A stretch of DNA of 64,000 bases from the NCBI GenBank assembly GCA_947649645.1, contig CANSSP010000005.1, positions 107,329 to 171,328 of the forward strand. Reading direction: 5' to 3'. The stretch's first letter is position 1. Each line of letters opens with the position of its first letter. This DNA is from an uncultured Roseburia sp. (GTDB taxonomy: Bacteria > Bacillota > Clostridia > Lachnospirales > Lachnospiraceae). The position numbers and the translations under genes were made by a program. The notes beneath the pieces were generated by a model. It was given only the letters and a program-made list of their open reading frames with translations, had not been told where the DNA came from and did no database searches. Below, piece by piece: positions 16,964 to 26,554 of this stretch.

Positions 16964-17359
16964 CTATTTTAATACCACTTTCATCCTTGCAAATTCATCA
17001 CTGATCGCCGTCGTCAGAAGCTGATAGCGCAGCTGCTCCGAAGCCAGTTCCACCTCTTCCGAATCCGGATCCACATTGTTGCGGTCCAGCCGGTAGGAAA
17101 AGTGATCATAATCCTGGAAAATATCCACATCAAGTCCGCTCAGATCCGCGTTCATTCTGCGTATCTTCTTATCCAGCGTTCCATACCTCGATTTTCCCAG
17201 TTCCGATTTCAGTGCAGATTCAAAATCGATATCGGACCGCTTAAAATAAGGAGTGTCTGCATTGGCAATATTATTTGCCAGCACGTTCTCCCGCTTCCAG
17301 CTTGCATCCGCCGCTTTATCCATAACATTGATGTAGTCAAATGCATTTGTGCTGATCAT
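16964..17359 (-). CDS. flgB: Flagellar proximal rod protein FlgB
   Basis: 131 residues. The N-terminal segment ENVLANNIANADTPYFKRSD and the C-terminal LASEQLRYQLLTTAISDEFA are typical of FlgB, the first rod protein. It is the first gene of the flagellar cluster, with an AAGGAGG site and a sigma-A-type promoter about 50-75 bases upstream. In Bacillus the same gene also stands at the head of the large fla/che operon directly after codY. Confidence 0.96.
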   Translation of the reverse strand: MISTNAFDYINVMDKAADASWKRENVLANNIANADTPYFKRSDIDFESALKSELGKSRYGTLDKKIRRMNADLSGLDVDIFQDYDHFSYRLDRNNVDPDSEEVELASEQLRYQLLTTAISDEFARMKVVLK

Positions 17360-17407
17360 CTATGTACCTCCTTCCAGTCCACCGGATTTTACTCCATATC
17401 CTATTCT

Positions 17408-17435
17408 ATTATAGAACAAATTTCAAGAAAAACAA
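17408..17435 (-). promoter_or_regulatory. Predicted sigma-A promoter of the flagellar operon
   Basis: Minus-strand -35 TTGTTT (17430-17435), a 16-base spacer and a perfect -10 TATAAT (17408-17413), in AT-rich DNA 49 bases upstream of the flgB start and downstream of the codY terminator. Confidence 0.6.
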
Positions 17436-17511
17436 GTAACTTTTCTATATTTTTTTACATGATATTGTACTTTTTTTCGTTATACCCACTAGATATCCAC
17501 TTATTACCAAA

Positions 17512-17552
17512 AAAAGGACTTATAGCAACATCTTTACACTATAAATCCTTTT
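17512..17552 (-). terminator. Rho-independent terminator of codY
   Basis: Arms of 14 bases (AAAAGGACTTATAG and CTATAAATCCTTTT, one mismatch) around a 13-base loop. On the minus strand the hairpin is followed by a run of seven T. It lies 20 bases after the codY stop and separates codY from the flagellar operon. Confidence 0.85.
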
Positions 17553-17571
17553 ACAGTCTGCAATCCTTTTA

Positions 17572-18357
17572 TTATTTATTTTTCTGATTCTGCTTTTTGA
17601 GCCGGGAAAGTTCGTCGAAGACGACATCGTTGAGCACTTTGATATAAGTCCCCTTCATACCCGAAGATCTGGACTCAATCACCCCCGCACTCTCAAATTT
17701 GCGCAACGCATTTACAATCACGGAGCGGGTAATACCGACGCGGTCTGCGATTTTGCTGGCGACCAGGATTCCTTCCCTGCCGTCCATCTCGTCAAAAATA
17801 TGTGTGATCGCTTCCAGTTCGGAAAACGAGAGCGTACTGATGGCAGATTTCACAATCTGTATCTTCCTGCTCTCTTCCGCATTTTCCTCGTTGACGGAAC
17901 GCATCATTTCAAGTCCCACAACAGTCGTCCCATATTCGCTCAGAATAATATCGTCGATATCGTACTGCCTGTCCTGCCGATACACAAACAATGTTCCCAG
18001 CCGTTCACCCGCAATATCAATCGGCGTGATAATCGCCGTATACTTTTTTATTTCGTCGATGAATCCCAATGTCTCGAGGTTGACATTTTCTTTTGTGGAC
18101 AGGATTCCCAGCAGCCGTTCGTTCAGCAGGGGATCAATAAATCCGCCGACCTCCTCCACAATCAGCTCCCTGATCTCTTCCACGCCCTCGCACGCTCCGG
18201 TCCCGAGTACTTTTCCTTTTTTGCTGATGACCAGGATGTTGGAATCGAGGATCTCTTTTAAGACATCACAGATATCATTAAAGACAACCTTGGATGAGTT
18301 GTTATTGTGAAGCAATTTGTTGATCTTCCTTGTTTTGTCCAACAACTGTACACTCAT
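17572..18357 (-). CDS. codY: GTP-sensing global transcriptional regulator CodY
   Basis: 261 residues from the ATG at 18357 (MSVQLLDKTRKINKLL), which has CAGGAGG at good spacing; the ATG two codons earlier is too close to that site. CodY represses nutrient-stress, nitrogen and motility genes when GTP and branched-chain amino acids are plentiful. It has an N-terminal GAF ligand domain (about 1-155) and a C-terminal winged helix containing ITRSVIVNALRKFESAG and ESRSSGMKGTYIKVLND, the near-invariant DNA-binding segment. It lies upstream of flgB, as in Bacillus. An autoregulatory site is likely at 18414-18428. Confidence 0.97.
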   Translation of the reverse strand: MSVQLLDKTRKINKLLHNNNSSKVVFNDICDVLKEILDSNILVISKKGKVLGTGACEGVEEIRELIVEEVGGFIDPLLNERLLGILSTKENVNLETLGFIDEIKKYTAIITPIDIAGERLGTLFVYRQDRQYDIDDIILSEYGTTVVGLEMMRSVNEENAEESRKIQIVKSAISTLSFSELEAITHIFDEMDGREGILVASKIADRVGITRSVIVNALRKFESAGVIESRSSGMKGTYIKVLNDVVFDELSRLKKQNQKNK

Positions 18358-18402
18358 ATGCATGCCTCCTGCCTGTCAGAGCAAATTTTCATGTTGATTT
18401 CT

Positions 18403-18431
18403 ATTCTAACATGTTAATTCTGAAAATTCAA
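18403..18431 (-). promoter_or_regulatory. codY promoter with CodY-box-like site
   Basis: Minus-strand -35 TTGAAT (18426-18431), 17-base spacer, -10 TAGAAT (18403-18408). The overlapping sequence AATTTTCAGAATTAA (18414-18428) matches the CodY consensus AATTTTCWGAAAATT at 11 of 15 positions, the first eleven in a row. More AATTTTC/GAAAATT half-sites lie just upstream (18430-18455). This suggests autorepression. Confidence 0.55.
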
Positions 18432-18474
18432 TATTTTCATCAAATTTTCAATTTCCCTGCGGACGAGAAATTTT

Positions 18475-18528
18475 AATGAGGGAAAATATCCTCCGTTTTC
18501 ATCCGAACCGGAGTTATTTTCCCTCATT
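18475..18528 (-). terminator. Probable terminator of the gltBD operon
   Basis: Long imperfect hairpin starting 11 bases after the gltD stop; the outer arms are AATGAGGGAAAATA and TATTTTCCCTCATT, the inner arms CTCCG and CGGAG. The T-tract after it on the minus strand is weak, so termination may be inefficient or the hairpin may protect the 3' end. Confidence 0.5.
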
Positions 18529-18538
18529 TATACATCCC

Positions 18539-20023
18539 TTACAGATAAGAATACCCCATCAGGCTCTTATCAATCTCGCGCGCCGCCTCGCGGCCCTCGC
18601 GGATGGCCCATACCACAAGAGACTGTCCACGGCGGACATCCCCCGCGGCAAAAACATTTCTGATTTTTGTCGCATAAGTTCCTTCTGACGTCGCAACATT
18701 GGTTTTTGCGTCAAGCTCCACCCCGAAAGCGCTCGCGACATATTTCTGCGCCCCCAGAAATCCGGCTGCAATCAATACCAGGTCCGCATCCACACGCTGA
18801 TCCGACCCCGGAACTTCCGCCATCACCGCACGCCCCGTTTTCCCGTCCGTTGTCCACTCTGCCTTTACCGTGACCACTCCGGTCAGTTTTCCCTTCTTGT
18901 CTTTTATAAATTCCTTTACTGTCGTCTGATAGACACGCGGGTCACGTCCAAAGACTGCCGCCGCCTCCTCCTGGCCATAATCCGTCCTGCACACTTTCGG
19001 CCATTGCGGCCAGGGATTATCCGCCCCGCGCGCTCCTGGTGCTTTCGGCATCATCTCGATCTGCATCACGCCCGCACACCCCTGTCGCATCACCGTCCCG
19101 ACACAGTCATTTCCGGTATCCCCTCCGCCAATAATCACGACCTTCTTCCCTTTCGCAGACACAGCGCCGCTGTCCTTTAGGCCGCAATCAGACAGATTTT
19201 TCGTCGCCGCCCCAAGGAAATCAACTGCAAAGCAGATTCCCGCGGCATCTCTCCCCGGAACTTTGATATCCCTGGGCTGTTTCGCACCGCAGGCCAGGAG
19301 CACACAATCGAACTGCCGCAACAAATCAGCCGCCTTAATGTCCTTTCCGACATCCGCCCCCGTCACAAATACAATGCCTTCCTCCCGCATCACCTCTATC
19401 CTGCGCTCAATCACCCATTTCTCCAGTTTCATATTCGGAATACCATACATCAGCAGTCCGCCCGGTTTATCGTCGCGCTCGTACACCGTCACAAGATGCC
19501 CTCTTTGGTTGAGCTGATCTGCCGCCGCCAGCCCGGCCGGGCCGGAACCGACGATGGCAACCTTCTTTCCCGTCCTGACTTTCGGCGGTTTTGCAGCCGC
19601 ATACCCTTTTTCGTAAGCATTCTCAATAATCCCCAGTTCATTTGCCCTGCAGGTCACCGCGTCGCCCCAATGTCCGCACGTACAGGCTGCCTCGCAGAGC
19701 GCCGGACAGACGCGAGCGGTAAACTCCGGAAAATTGTTTGTCTTCCTGAGCCGGTTATATGCCTGCTCCCAGTTACCGATATATACCAGATCATTCCACT
19801 CGGGGATCAGATTGTGCAGCGGACAGCCCGAAACCATGCCGCCGATTTCCATACCCGACTGGCAGAACGGGACGCCGCAGTTCATGCAGCGCGCGCCCTG
19901 GAGACGTTGTTTTTCCTGCGACAGGGGGATGTGAAATTCTTTCCAGTTACCGATACGCTCTTTTGGGGAAAGCGCCGTGGCATCCTCCCTGTCATATTCC
20001 ATAAATCCTGTCGGTTTTCCCAT
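18539..20023 (-). CDS. gltD: Glutamate synthase [NADPH] small subunit
   Basis: 494 residues from the ATG at 20023 (GGAGG five bases upstream). The beta subunit passes electrons from NADPH through FAD and Fe-S centres to the large subunit. N-terminal cysteine clusters are visible (CMNCGVPFC and [12 protein letters not shown]), then an FAD GxGxxG fold ([18 protein letters not shown]), an NADPH-type GGGDTGND motif ([17 protein letters not shown]), and the closing [20 protein letters not shown]. It follows gltB by 31 bases and forms an operon with it. Confidence 0.96.
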   Translation of the reverse strand: MGKPTGFMEYDREDATALSPKERIGNWKEFHIPLSQEKQRLQGARCMNCGVPFCQSGMEIGGMVSGCPLHNLIPEWNDLVYIGNWEQAYNRLRKTNNFPEFTARVCPALCEAACTCGHWGDAVTCRANELGIIENAYEKGYAAAKPPKVRTGKKVAIVGSGPAGLAAADQLNQRGHLVTVYERDDKPGGLLMYGIPNMKLEKWVIERRIEVMREEGIVFVTGADVGKDIKAADLLRQFDCVLLACGAKQPRDIKVPGRDAAGICFAVDFLGAATKNLSDCGLKDSGAVSAKGKKVVIIGGGDTGNDCVGTVMRQGCAGVMQIEMMPKAPGARGADNPWPQWPKVCRTDYGQEEAAAVFGRDPRVYQTTVKEFIKDKKGKLTGVVTVKAEWTTDGKTGRAVMAEVPGSDQRVDADLVLIAAGFLGAQKYVASAFGVELDAKTNVATSEGTYATKIRNVFAAGDVRRGQSLVVWAIREGREAAREIDKSLMGYSYL

Positions 20024-20054
20024 TTTTTCCTCCATATGCCAAAACTTGCCGCAG

Positions 20055-23000
20055 TCAGATTATATTTGCGTAAAAGGCCTCAATCTGTGCCTGTTCGGAC
20101 GAAAGTCCCTTCTCCTCCATCTGGACGATCGCCATCATCATGCGGTTATAATCATAAGGGATCACTTTCTTAAACCGCGGCAGAAAGGCGCTGAAATGAT
20201 CAAGAATCTCTTTTCCTTTTTCCGAATTGGTCAGTGCCACATGTTCCTTGATCATACTTTTAAGCTCCATGACATCATACTTATTGGAAACGTCTTCAGA
20301 GAATACCATCCCTTTGTTGATACGTGTGTAGAGATCATTATCCTCATCAAGCACATAGGCAGTCCCGCCGCTCATGCCTGCGGCAAAATTTTTACCCGTC
20401 TTTCCGAGTACTACAACGCAGCCCCCCGTCATATATTCGCAGCCGTGATCTCCCACACCCTCCACGACAGCCGATGCGCCGGAGTTTCTCACGCAGAAAC
20501 GCTCTCCGGCTACGCCGCTTATAAAAGCCTTGCCGCTCGTCGCCCCGTAAAGCGCGACATTTCCTATTATAATATTTTTATCCTTCCTGTATCTGACGCC
20601 GGCCGGGGCATAGACGATAAGCCTGCCGCCGGAAAGTCCTTTTCCGAAATAATCGTTGGAATCTCCGACAAGTTCCAGCGTCAGTCCTTTCGGGATAAAC
20701 GCGCCGAAACTCTGTCCTCCGGCGCCCGTACACTTCACGAGCAGAGTATCTTCCGGCAGCCCCTGACTGCCGTAACGTTTTGTGATCTCAGATCCGAAAA
20801 TCGTGCCGAACGACCGGTCCGTGTTTGTCACTTCCACATGAATGCTTCTTTGCTGCCCCTGCTCCAGAGCCGTCTTCATCTGGCGCATCAGAATCGTCAT
20901 ATCTTTTGTTTTTTCCAGCTCAAAATCATAAACCTGCTCCGGCTCAAACGTAACCTTTTCCTTCGGCCCTGCAAACGGATTGTTTAAAATCCGGGACAGA
21001 TCAATTTCTTTTTCCCTGCCCCGCAGATCGTCGCGGATTTTTATCAGGTCACTCCTGCCGACCATTTCATCTACCGTCCGGCAGCCCAGCTTCGCCATAT
21101 ATTCCCGCAGCTCCCGGGCAATAAAACGCATAAAATTCTCTACATACTCCGGGCGCCCCGCAAACCGCTTTCTCAGTTCGGGATTCTGCGTCGCAATTCC
21201 CGCCGGACAGGTGTCAAGATTGCAGACGCGCATCATGACACATCCAAGCGTCACCAGGGGCGCCGTCGCAAAGCCAAATTCCTCCGCGCCGAGCAGCGCC
21301 GCCATCGCCACATCGCGCCCGCTCATCAGTTTCCCATCCGTCTCGATGCGGACCTTATTGCGAAGCCCGTTCCTGATCAGAGTCTGATGTGTCTCCGCAA
21401 GCCCCAGCTCCCATGGAAGCCCCGCATTATGGATGGAACTCGCAGGCGCCGCCCCCGTCCCCCCGTCGTAACCGGAAATCAGTACAACCTGGGCCCCGGC
21501 CTTGGCGACACCGGCAGCAACCGTTCCAACGCCGGCTTCTGACACCAGTTTTACAGTGATGCGCGCGTCCCTGTTTGCATTTTTAAGATCAAAAATCAGC
21601 TGTTCCAGGTCTTCGATAGAATAAATGTCATGATGCGGCGGCGGCGAGATCAGCGAAACCCCCGGCGTCGACAGCCTTGTCTTCGCAATCCACGGGTATA
21701 CCTTCCTCCCCGGCAGATGCCCGCCCTCGCCCGGCTTCGCCCCCTGCGCCATCTTAATCTGAATTTCCTGGGCACTCACAAGGTACTCACTTGTCACGCC
21801 AAAACGGCCCGACGCCACCTGCTTGATCGCAGAGCAGCGATTTCTGGCACTGTTTTTACTCGCAATACGCTCTGAATCCTCACCCCCCTCACCAGAATTG
21901 GATTTTCCGTGAAGACGGTTCATCGCAATCGCCAGCGTCTCATGTGCCTCCTGTGAGATGGAGCCGTACGACATCGCCCCCGTCTTAAACCGTGTCACAA
22001 TGGAATCCACACTCTCCACTTCCTCAATCGGAACTCCTTTCTTTGGATAACGAAAATCCATAAGGCCCCTGAGCGTGATCTTCTGCGCTTCCCGGCCCAC
22101 CCGTCCTGTATACGCTTTAAACATCTCATAATCACCGCGTTTCGCAGACTCCTGCAAAAGGTGAATCGTCGCCGGATTATAAAGATGCGGGTCCGCACCG
22201 CTGCGCATCTTATGCCGTCCCCTGCTCTCAAGCGTAAGATCTGTCTTAAGTCCCAGCGGGTCGTACGCCGCAGAGTGAAGTTCATTTACATCATTTTCAA
22301 TATCCTTAAGCGTAATGCCGCCGATGCGGCTGACTGTGTTGGTGAAATACTTATCGATCACCTCCTCCGCAATCCCGACCGCCTCAAAAATTTTAGAGCC
22401 TTCGTATGACTGTATCGTTGAAATCCCCATTTTCGACGCAATTCTGACGATACCGTTTAAAATCGCCGCGTTGTAGTCAGCCACGGCCGCATAATAATCC
22501 TTATCAAGCATATGCTCGTCAATCAGCTGTCTTACTGTATCCTGTGCCAGATACGGATTGATCGCACAGGCCCCGTATCCCAGAAGCGTTGCAAAATGAT
22601 GAACCTCCCTCGGCTCCCCGGATTCAAGGATCATCGCAAGCGCCGTCCTTTTCTTCGTCTTTACCAGGTGCTGCTGCAGGGCGGACACTGCCAGAAGGGA
22701 CGGAATCGGAACATGGTTTTCGTCGACCCCCCGGTCGGAAAGAATCAGGATGTTCGCACCATCCCGGTAGGCACGGTCCGCCTCGACAAAAAGACGGTCA
22801 ATCGCTTTTTCCAGACTTGTATTCTTATAATAGAGAATCGGCAGCACTTCCACCTTAAACCCTTCCGCCTTCATGGACCTGATCTTCATCAGATCCGTGT
22901 TGGTCAGAATCGGATTGTCAACCTTTAGCACCTGACAGTTGATTGCCCGCTCTTCCAGCAGGTTCCCGTCCTCGCCGATATATACCGTGGTCGATGTGAC

Positions 23001-24632
23001 GACCTTCTCCCTGACAGAGTCAATCGGAGGATTTGTAACCTGCGCAAACAATTGTTTAAAATAATTAAATAACGGCTGATGATCGTCGGCAAGAGCGGCG
23101 AGCGGCGTATCAATTCCCATTGCAGATATTCCCTCGCTGCCGTCTTTTGCCATCGGAAGAATGGCTTCCCGCAGAGATTCATAAGTATACCCGAAAGCTT
23201 TCTGCATCCTCTGACGCTCTTCCTTTGCATACGCTGGAACGCGCCCGTTGGGGATTTTTAAATCTTCCAGCCTTAACAGGTTGCGGTCCAGCCATTCACC
23301 ATAGGGCTTTCTGTCCGCATAGCTTTCTTTGAGCGCATCGTCGTCGATTACGCACCCTTTTATGGTATCCACCAGAAGCATCTTTCCCGGGCGCAGCCGC
23401 TCTCTGACTACGATCTTCTCCGGGCTGACAGCAAGAACGCCGACTTCCGAGGAAAGTATGAGATAATCGTCATCCGTAATGTAATACCGCGACGGGCGCA
23501 GGCCATTGCGGTCGAGAACCGCCCCCATCACATCCCCGTCGGAAAAAAGAATGGATGCCGGCCCGTCCCAGGGCTCCATCATCGTCGCATAATACTGATA
23601 AAAATCCTTTTTCTTCTGCGTCATAATCCTGTTGTTCGCCCAGGGTTCCGGCAGCGTGATCATGACCGCAAGCGGAAGCGCCATCCCGCTCATCACAAGA
23701 AATTCCAGCGTATTGTCGAGCATTGCCGAGTCTGAGCCCTCGCTGTTAATCACCGGAAGTACCTTATGCAGTTCTCCCTTTAAATACTCTGATTCCATCG
23801 TCTCTTCGCGCGCAAGCATTTTATCGGCATTTCCCTTAATCGTGTTGATCTCGCCGTTATGCACGATAAAACGGTTTGGATGCGCACGTTCCCAGCTCGG
23901 ATTTGTGTTCGTCGAAAACCGTGAATGCACGGTGGCGATTGCAGACTCGTAGTCTTCGTCCTGCAGATCCGCAAAAAACTGCCGCAGCTGCTCCACCAGA
24001 AACATCCCCTTGTACACGATTGTCCTGCTTGAGAGGGAAACCACATAGGTATCGTCATTGGACTGCTCAAAAACACGCCTTGCCACATATAGCCTGCGGT
24101 CAAACGGCAGCCCCTTTTCCACATCTGCGGGGCGGCGCACAAACCCCTGCAGGATGCAGGGCATACAGTCGACCGCTTTTTTCCCTAGTTTCTCCGGAGC
24201 CGTCGGCACCACCCGCCAGCCCAGAAATTCCATGCCTTCTTTTCTGACGATGACCTCAAACATTTTTTTTGCCTGGTTGCGCTTCAGCTCGTCCTGTGGA
24301 AAAAAGAACATGCCGACGCCATAATCACGCTCTGAGCCCAGATCGATGCCGATTTCTTCTGCCACCCTGGCAAAAAAACGATGTGAAACCTGCAGCAGGA
24401 TACCAACACCGTCGCCCGTCTTTCCCTCTGCATCTCTTCCCGCCCTGTGCTTCAGATTCTCCACAATTTTAAGCGCATCTTCCACTGTCCTGTGCGTCTG
24501 TATTCCCCTGATATTGACAACAGCACCAATACCGCAGCTATCATGCTCAAAAGACGGGTCGTACAGACCTGCCGCACCTTTCCGATCTGACACGCAAAAA
24601 CGGTCCAACGATACTTTCTTTTTTTCGCTCAT
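20055..24632 (-). CDS. gltB: Glutamate synthase large subunit
   Basis: 1525 residues. It makes two glutamates from glutamine and 2-oxoglutarate. The start is set at the ATG at 24632 because AAGGAG lies seven bases upstream. A short propeptide precedes the class II amidotransferase nucleophile (Cys33 in EHDSCGIGAVVNIRG). The central linker, the FMN-binding synthase domain (PPPHHDIYSIEDLEQLIFDL, LISGYDGGTGAAPASSIHNA) and the 3Fe-4S motif C-x5-C-x4-C (CVMMRVCNLDTCPAG) follow, and then the C-terminal GXGXG beta-helix domain. The order matches the bacterial alpha subunit. Its nitrogen role fits the neighbouring codY. Confidence 0.97.
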   Translation of the reverse strand: MSEKKKVSLDRFCVSDRKGAAGLYDPSFEHDSCGIGAVVNIRGIQTHRTVEDALKIVENLKHRAGRDAEGKTGDGVGILLQVSHRFFARVAEEIGIDLGSERDYGVGMFFFPQDELKRNQAKKMFEVIVRKEGMEFLGWRVVPTAPEKLGKKAVDCMPCILQGFVRRPADVEKGLPFDRRLYVARRVFEQSNDDTYVVSLSSRTIVYKGMFLVEQLRQFFADLQDEDYESAIATVHSRFSTNTNPSWERAHPNRFIVHNGEINTIKGNADKMLAREETMESEYLKGELHKVLPVINSEGSDSAMLDNTLEFLVMSGMALPLAVMITLPEPWANNRIMTQKKKDFYQYYATMMEPWDGPASILFSDGDVMGAVLDRNGLRPSRYYITDDDYLILSSEVGVLAVSPEKIVVRERLRPGKMLLVDTIKGCVIDDDALKESYADRKPYGEWLDRNLLRLEDLKIPNGRVPAYAKEERQRMQKAFGYTYESLREAILPMAKDGSEGISAMGIDTPLAALADDHQPLFNYFKQLFAQVTNPPIDSVREKVVTSTTVYIGEDGNLLEERAINCQVLKVDNPILTNTDLMKIRSMKAEGFKVEVLPILYYKNTSLEKAIDRLFVEADRAYRDGANILILSDRGVDENHVPIPSLLAVSALQQHLVKTKKRTALAMILESGEPREVHHFATLLGYGACAINPYLAQDTVRQLIDEHMLDKDYYAAVADYNAAILNGIVRIASKMGISTIQSYEGSKIFEAVGIAEEVIDKYFTNTVSRIGGITLKDIENDVNELHSAAYDPLGLKTDLTLESRGRHKMRSGADPHLYNPATIHLLQESAKRGDYEMFKAYTGRVGREAQKITLRGLMDFRYPKKGVPIEEVESVDSIVTRFKTGAMSYGSISQEAHETLAIAMNRLHGKSNSGEGGEDSERIASKNSARNRCSAIKQVASGRFGVTSEYLVSAQEIQIKMAQGAKPGEGGHLPGRKVYPWIAKTRLSTPGVSLISPPPHHDIYSIEDLEQLIFDLKNANRDARITVKLVSEAGVGTVAAGVAKAGAQVVLISGYDGGTGAAPASSIHNAGLPWELGLAETHQTLIRNGLRNKVRIETDGKLMSGRDVAMAALLGAEEFGFATAPLVTLGCVMMRVCNLDTCPAGIATQNPELRKRFAGRPEYVENFMRFIARELREYMAKLGCRTVDEMVGRSDLIKIRDDLRGREKEIDLSRILNNPFAGPKEKVTFEPEQVYDFELEKTKDMTILMRQMKTALEQGQQRSIHVEVTNTDRSFGTIFGSEITKRYGSQGLPEDTLLVKCTGAGGQSFGAFIPKGLTLELVGDSNDYFGKGLSGGRLIVYAPAGVRYRKDKNIIIGNVALYGATSGKAFISGVAGERFCVRNSGASAVVEGVGDHGCEYMTGGCVVVLGKTGKNFAAGMSGGTAYVLDEDNDLYTRINKGMVFSEDVSNKYDVMELKSMIKEHVALTNSEKGKEILDHFSAFLPRFKKVIPYDYNRMMMAIVQMEEKGLSSEQAQIEAFYANII

Positions 24633-24766
24633 ACAAAAACTCCTTTTCCGGCATCCGTCTGCCCCATCGGGTCTGTTCCGCATGTATTAAGGCTTTAACA
24701 GTTTTACAGCGGAATCTCCCACGTCCGCATATGACAGACATTTGTTCTTTTCGATTTGCTGTATTC

Positions 24767-24795
24767 AATATACAACTTTCAGAGCACTTTGTCTA
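24767..24795 (-). promoter_or_regulatory. Predicted gltB promoter
   Basis: Minus-strand -35 TAGACA (24790-24795), 17-base spacer, -10 TATATT (24767-24772). The rest of 24796-25050 is very AT-rich and holds no convincing gene; I see no clear operator. Confidence 0.5.
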
Positions 24796-25050
24796 CCCGT
24801 TTTTTTCTGATATCGTCTGATAATATGATTATTTTTATTATTATCTTAAATTGTATGGATATTATATTTTATTTTTTCTATGTAAAGGATATTTTAACAC
24901 AATTCACAGTAAAATATTAAAAAAAATAGTTCTGTTTTCACAAATAGAGACATTATATTTTACGGTTTATTTTAAATTGTGTCGAAATTGTGTCTCCACG
25001 TGCACCGTTTCCCGGATCAAAACTACGCGCGAAACAAAACAGACAGACGC

Positions 25051-25088
25051 AAAAAAAAGCGTATGGTCTGTTTTACTGTCCCATACGC
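25051..25088 (-). terminator. Terminator after the 25138-25620 gene
   Basis: Perfect 8-bp arms GCGTATGG/CCATACGC around a 14-base loop, followed on the minus strand by eight T. It lies about 50 bases after the stop of the small unknown gene and keeps its transcript from running into gltB. Confidence 0.85.
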
Positions 25089-25137
25089 CCTCGCAGGCAC
25101 ATTCTACAAATGCGCCTCATTTCTGATTCCATACAAC

Positions 25138-25620
25138 CTACAGCCTTGACCGGTATTTTTCAAAAAAAGCCATAAACTGCTGCCGTTCTTCTCCCTGGCT
25201 GACATTGCTGACAAAGCTCTTTGCATCTTTTTCTATATCGCCAAAACTAAAATACATGGAATTTCTGCCGCTCTGATGAAATGTCATCTCCAGTATGTCT
25301 TCCTTCTTCCTGTATTTTGCAGACCGGACCTCCGAAATGTCAATTTCCAGCGGCTCCGAAAACTCCTTCAGTTCTATGTCGACAGGGACGGCGATAAGTT
25401 TAAAATCCGTCTCTCTGTATCCGAACACAAGGCTGATAAACTGGTATACCCTGGTGTCGGATAAAATGCCGCTCTCCTTCCATGTAGAGCCTGTGCTGGC
25501 ATATAGTATCTGATAAGAGTCTGCGTCAGATACGGCCTGCCCGAATAATTCCCGCATCCTGACTTTATTTTTCTGCGCTTCTTCCATATCAATTCTGGGT
25601 TTTCTTGAAAATAGTCCCAT
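25138..25620 (-). CDS. Hypothetical cytoplasmic protein
   Basis: 160 residues from the ATG at 25620, which has AAAGGGG eight bases upstream; an ATG at 25662 with a GGAAGGG site is an alternative. I do not recognise a named family. It begins MGLFSRKPRIDMEEAQ, has no membrane segment or signal peptide, and shows alternating beta-type strands in the middle (DFKLIAVPVDIELKEFSEPL, VRSAKYRKKEDILEMTFHQS) with a C-terminal helix. That pattern could be a PH-like small domain. It is transcribed alone, divergent from the ABC transporter genes, and ends in a strong terminator. Confidence 0.75.
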   Translation of the reverse strand: MGLFSRKPRIDMEEAQKNKVRMRELFGQAVSDADSYQILYASTGSTWKESGILSDTRVYQFISLVFGYRETDFKLIAVPVDIELKEFSEPLEIDISEVRSAKYRKKEDILEMTFHQSGRNSMYFSFGDIEKDAKSFVSNVSQGEERQQFMAFFEKYRSRL

Positions 25621-25738
25621 TCCACTGCCCCTTTCTTTTGCATGTATTCGCTGTTTTTTCATAATTATTTTACCACCCTTCCCGCAGATATACAAGAAAT
25701 CCTTTCATTCACTGTAAGTGGCCTGCGCCTTTTTCCTG

Positions 25739-25747
25739 TGCTATGAT
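25739..25747 (+). promoter_or_regulatory. Possible extended -10 promoter for the ABC transporter operon
   Basis: TGCTATGAT gives an extended -10 element 34 bases before the ATG at 25781. No good -35 is visible, so an activator (for example the response regulator at 28632) may be needed. Confidence 0.3.
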
Positions 25748-25780
25748 ATATCCACAGAAAGAAAAATCGAGGAGGAAAAA

Positions 25781-26554
25781 ATGGAACCTATTCTTGAAAT
25801 TGAATCTCTCAGAAAATATTACGGCAAACTGCCAAACCAGACAAAAGCTCTCGACGGAATCACGCTGCAGGTCATCCCCGGAGAATTTCTTGGCATTATG
25901 GGAAGCAGCGGTTCGGGCAAATCCACTCTGTTAAACTGTATCGCCACCGTAATCCGTCCTACCGGCGGCAGTATCACAATCGGCGGAAAACAGATACAGA
26001 CGCTCAAAGGAACGGAGCTGGCAGACTACCGCGGGAAAACGATCGGATATCTGTTTCAGAACTTTGAACTTCTGGACAATCTGACCGGACGCGAAAACAT
26101 TATGCTCCCACTCTCCCTGCACGGCATACCGGAAAAGGAAAGCACCCGCCGCCTTGAACAACTCTCATCCTATCTGGAAATCATTGAGATTCTCGACAAA
26201 TTTCCTTCACAGATGTCCGGAGGGCAAAAACAGAGAGTTGCCGCCGCCAGGGCACTGATTTTAAACCCTGGCCTCATACTCGCAGACGAACCGACCGGAG
26301 CTCTCGATTCGAAAAATGCGAAAGCTCTGATGGAAAAACTCTCCGGACTTAACCGCGATACCGGTGCCACGATTCTGATGGTGACGCACGATTCCAATGC
26401 GGCAAGTTACTGTAAACGTATTCTTTTTATCCGCGATGGTGTAATTTTCCACGAGATCCGCCGGAATATCCCCGACGAATCCCGCCAGACATTTTATGAA
26501 CGGATTTTAAAAGTAATGGCACAATTAGGAGGTGGAAGTGCAAATGTTTTCTAA
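25781..26554 (+). CDS. ABC transporter ATP-binding protein, BceA type
   Basis: 257 residues from the ATG at 25781 (GAGGAGG six bases upstream). It has Walker A GSSGSGKST, a Q-loop (LFQNFELLDN), the signature MSGGQKQR, Walker B LILADEPTGALD and the H-loop VTHDSN. The closest familiar type is the LolD/BceA group, which works with a large FtsX-type permease to protect against cell-wall-directed peptides such as bacitracin. The gene overlaps the permease gene by 11 bases, and a response regulator and sensor kinase follow, the hallmark of Bce modules. The ligand is unknown. Confidence 0.92.
   Translation: MEPILEIESLRKYYGKLPNQTKALDGITLQVIPGEFLGIMGSSGSGKSTLLNCIATVIRPTGGSITIGGKQIQTLKGTELADYRGKTIGYLFQNFELLDNLTGRENIMLPLSLHGIPEKESTRRLEQLSSYLEIIEILDKFPSQMSGGQKQRVAAARALILNPGLILADEPTGALDSKNAKALMEKLSGLNRDTGATILMVTHDSNAASYCKRILFIRDGVIFHEIRRNIPDESRQTFYERILKVMAQLGGGSANVF

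Noticed and set aside
17415..17440. CodY-box-like sequence at the flgB promoter
   Set aside because: Only about 10 of 15 positions match, no better than chance in AT-rich DNA.
24851..25126. 91-residue plus-strand frame upstream of gltB
   Set aside because: Very AT-rich, crosses the terminator at 25051-25088, no ribosome site and odd composition; the region is better read as the gltB promoter area.
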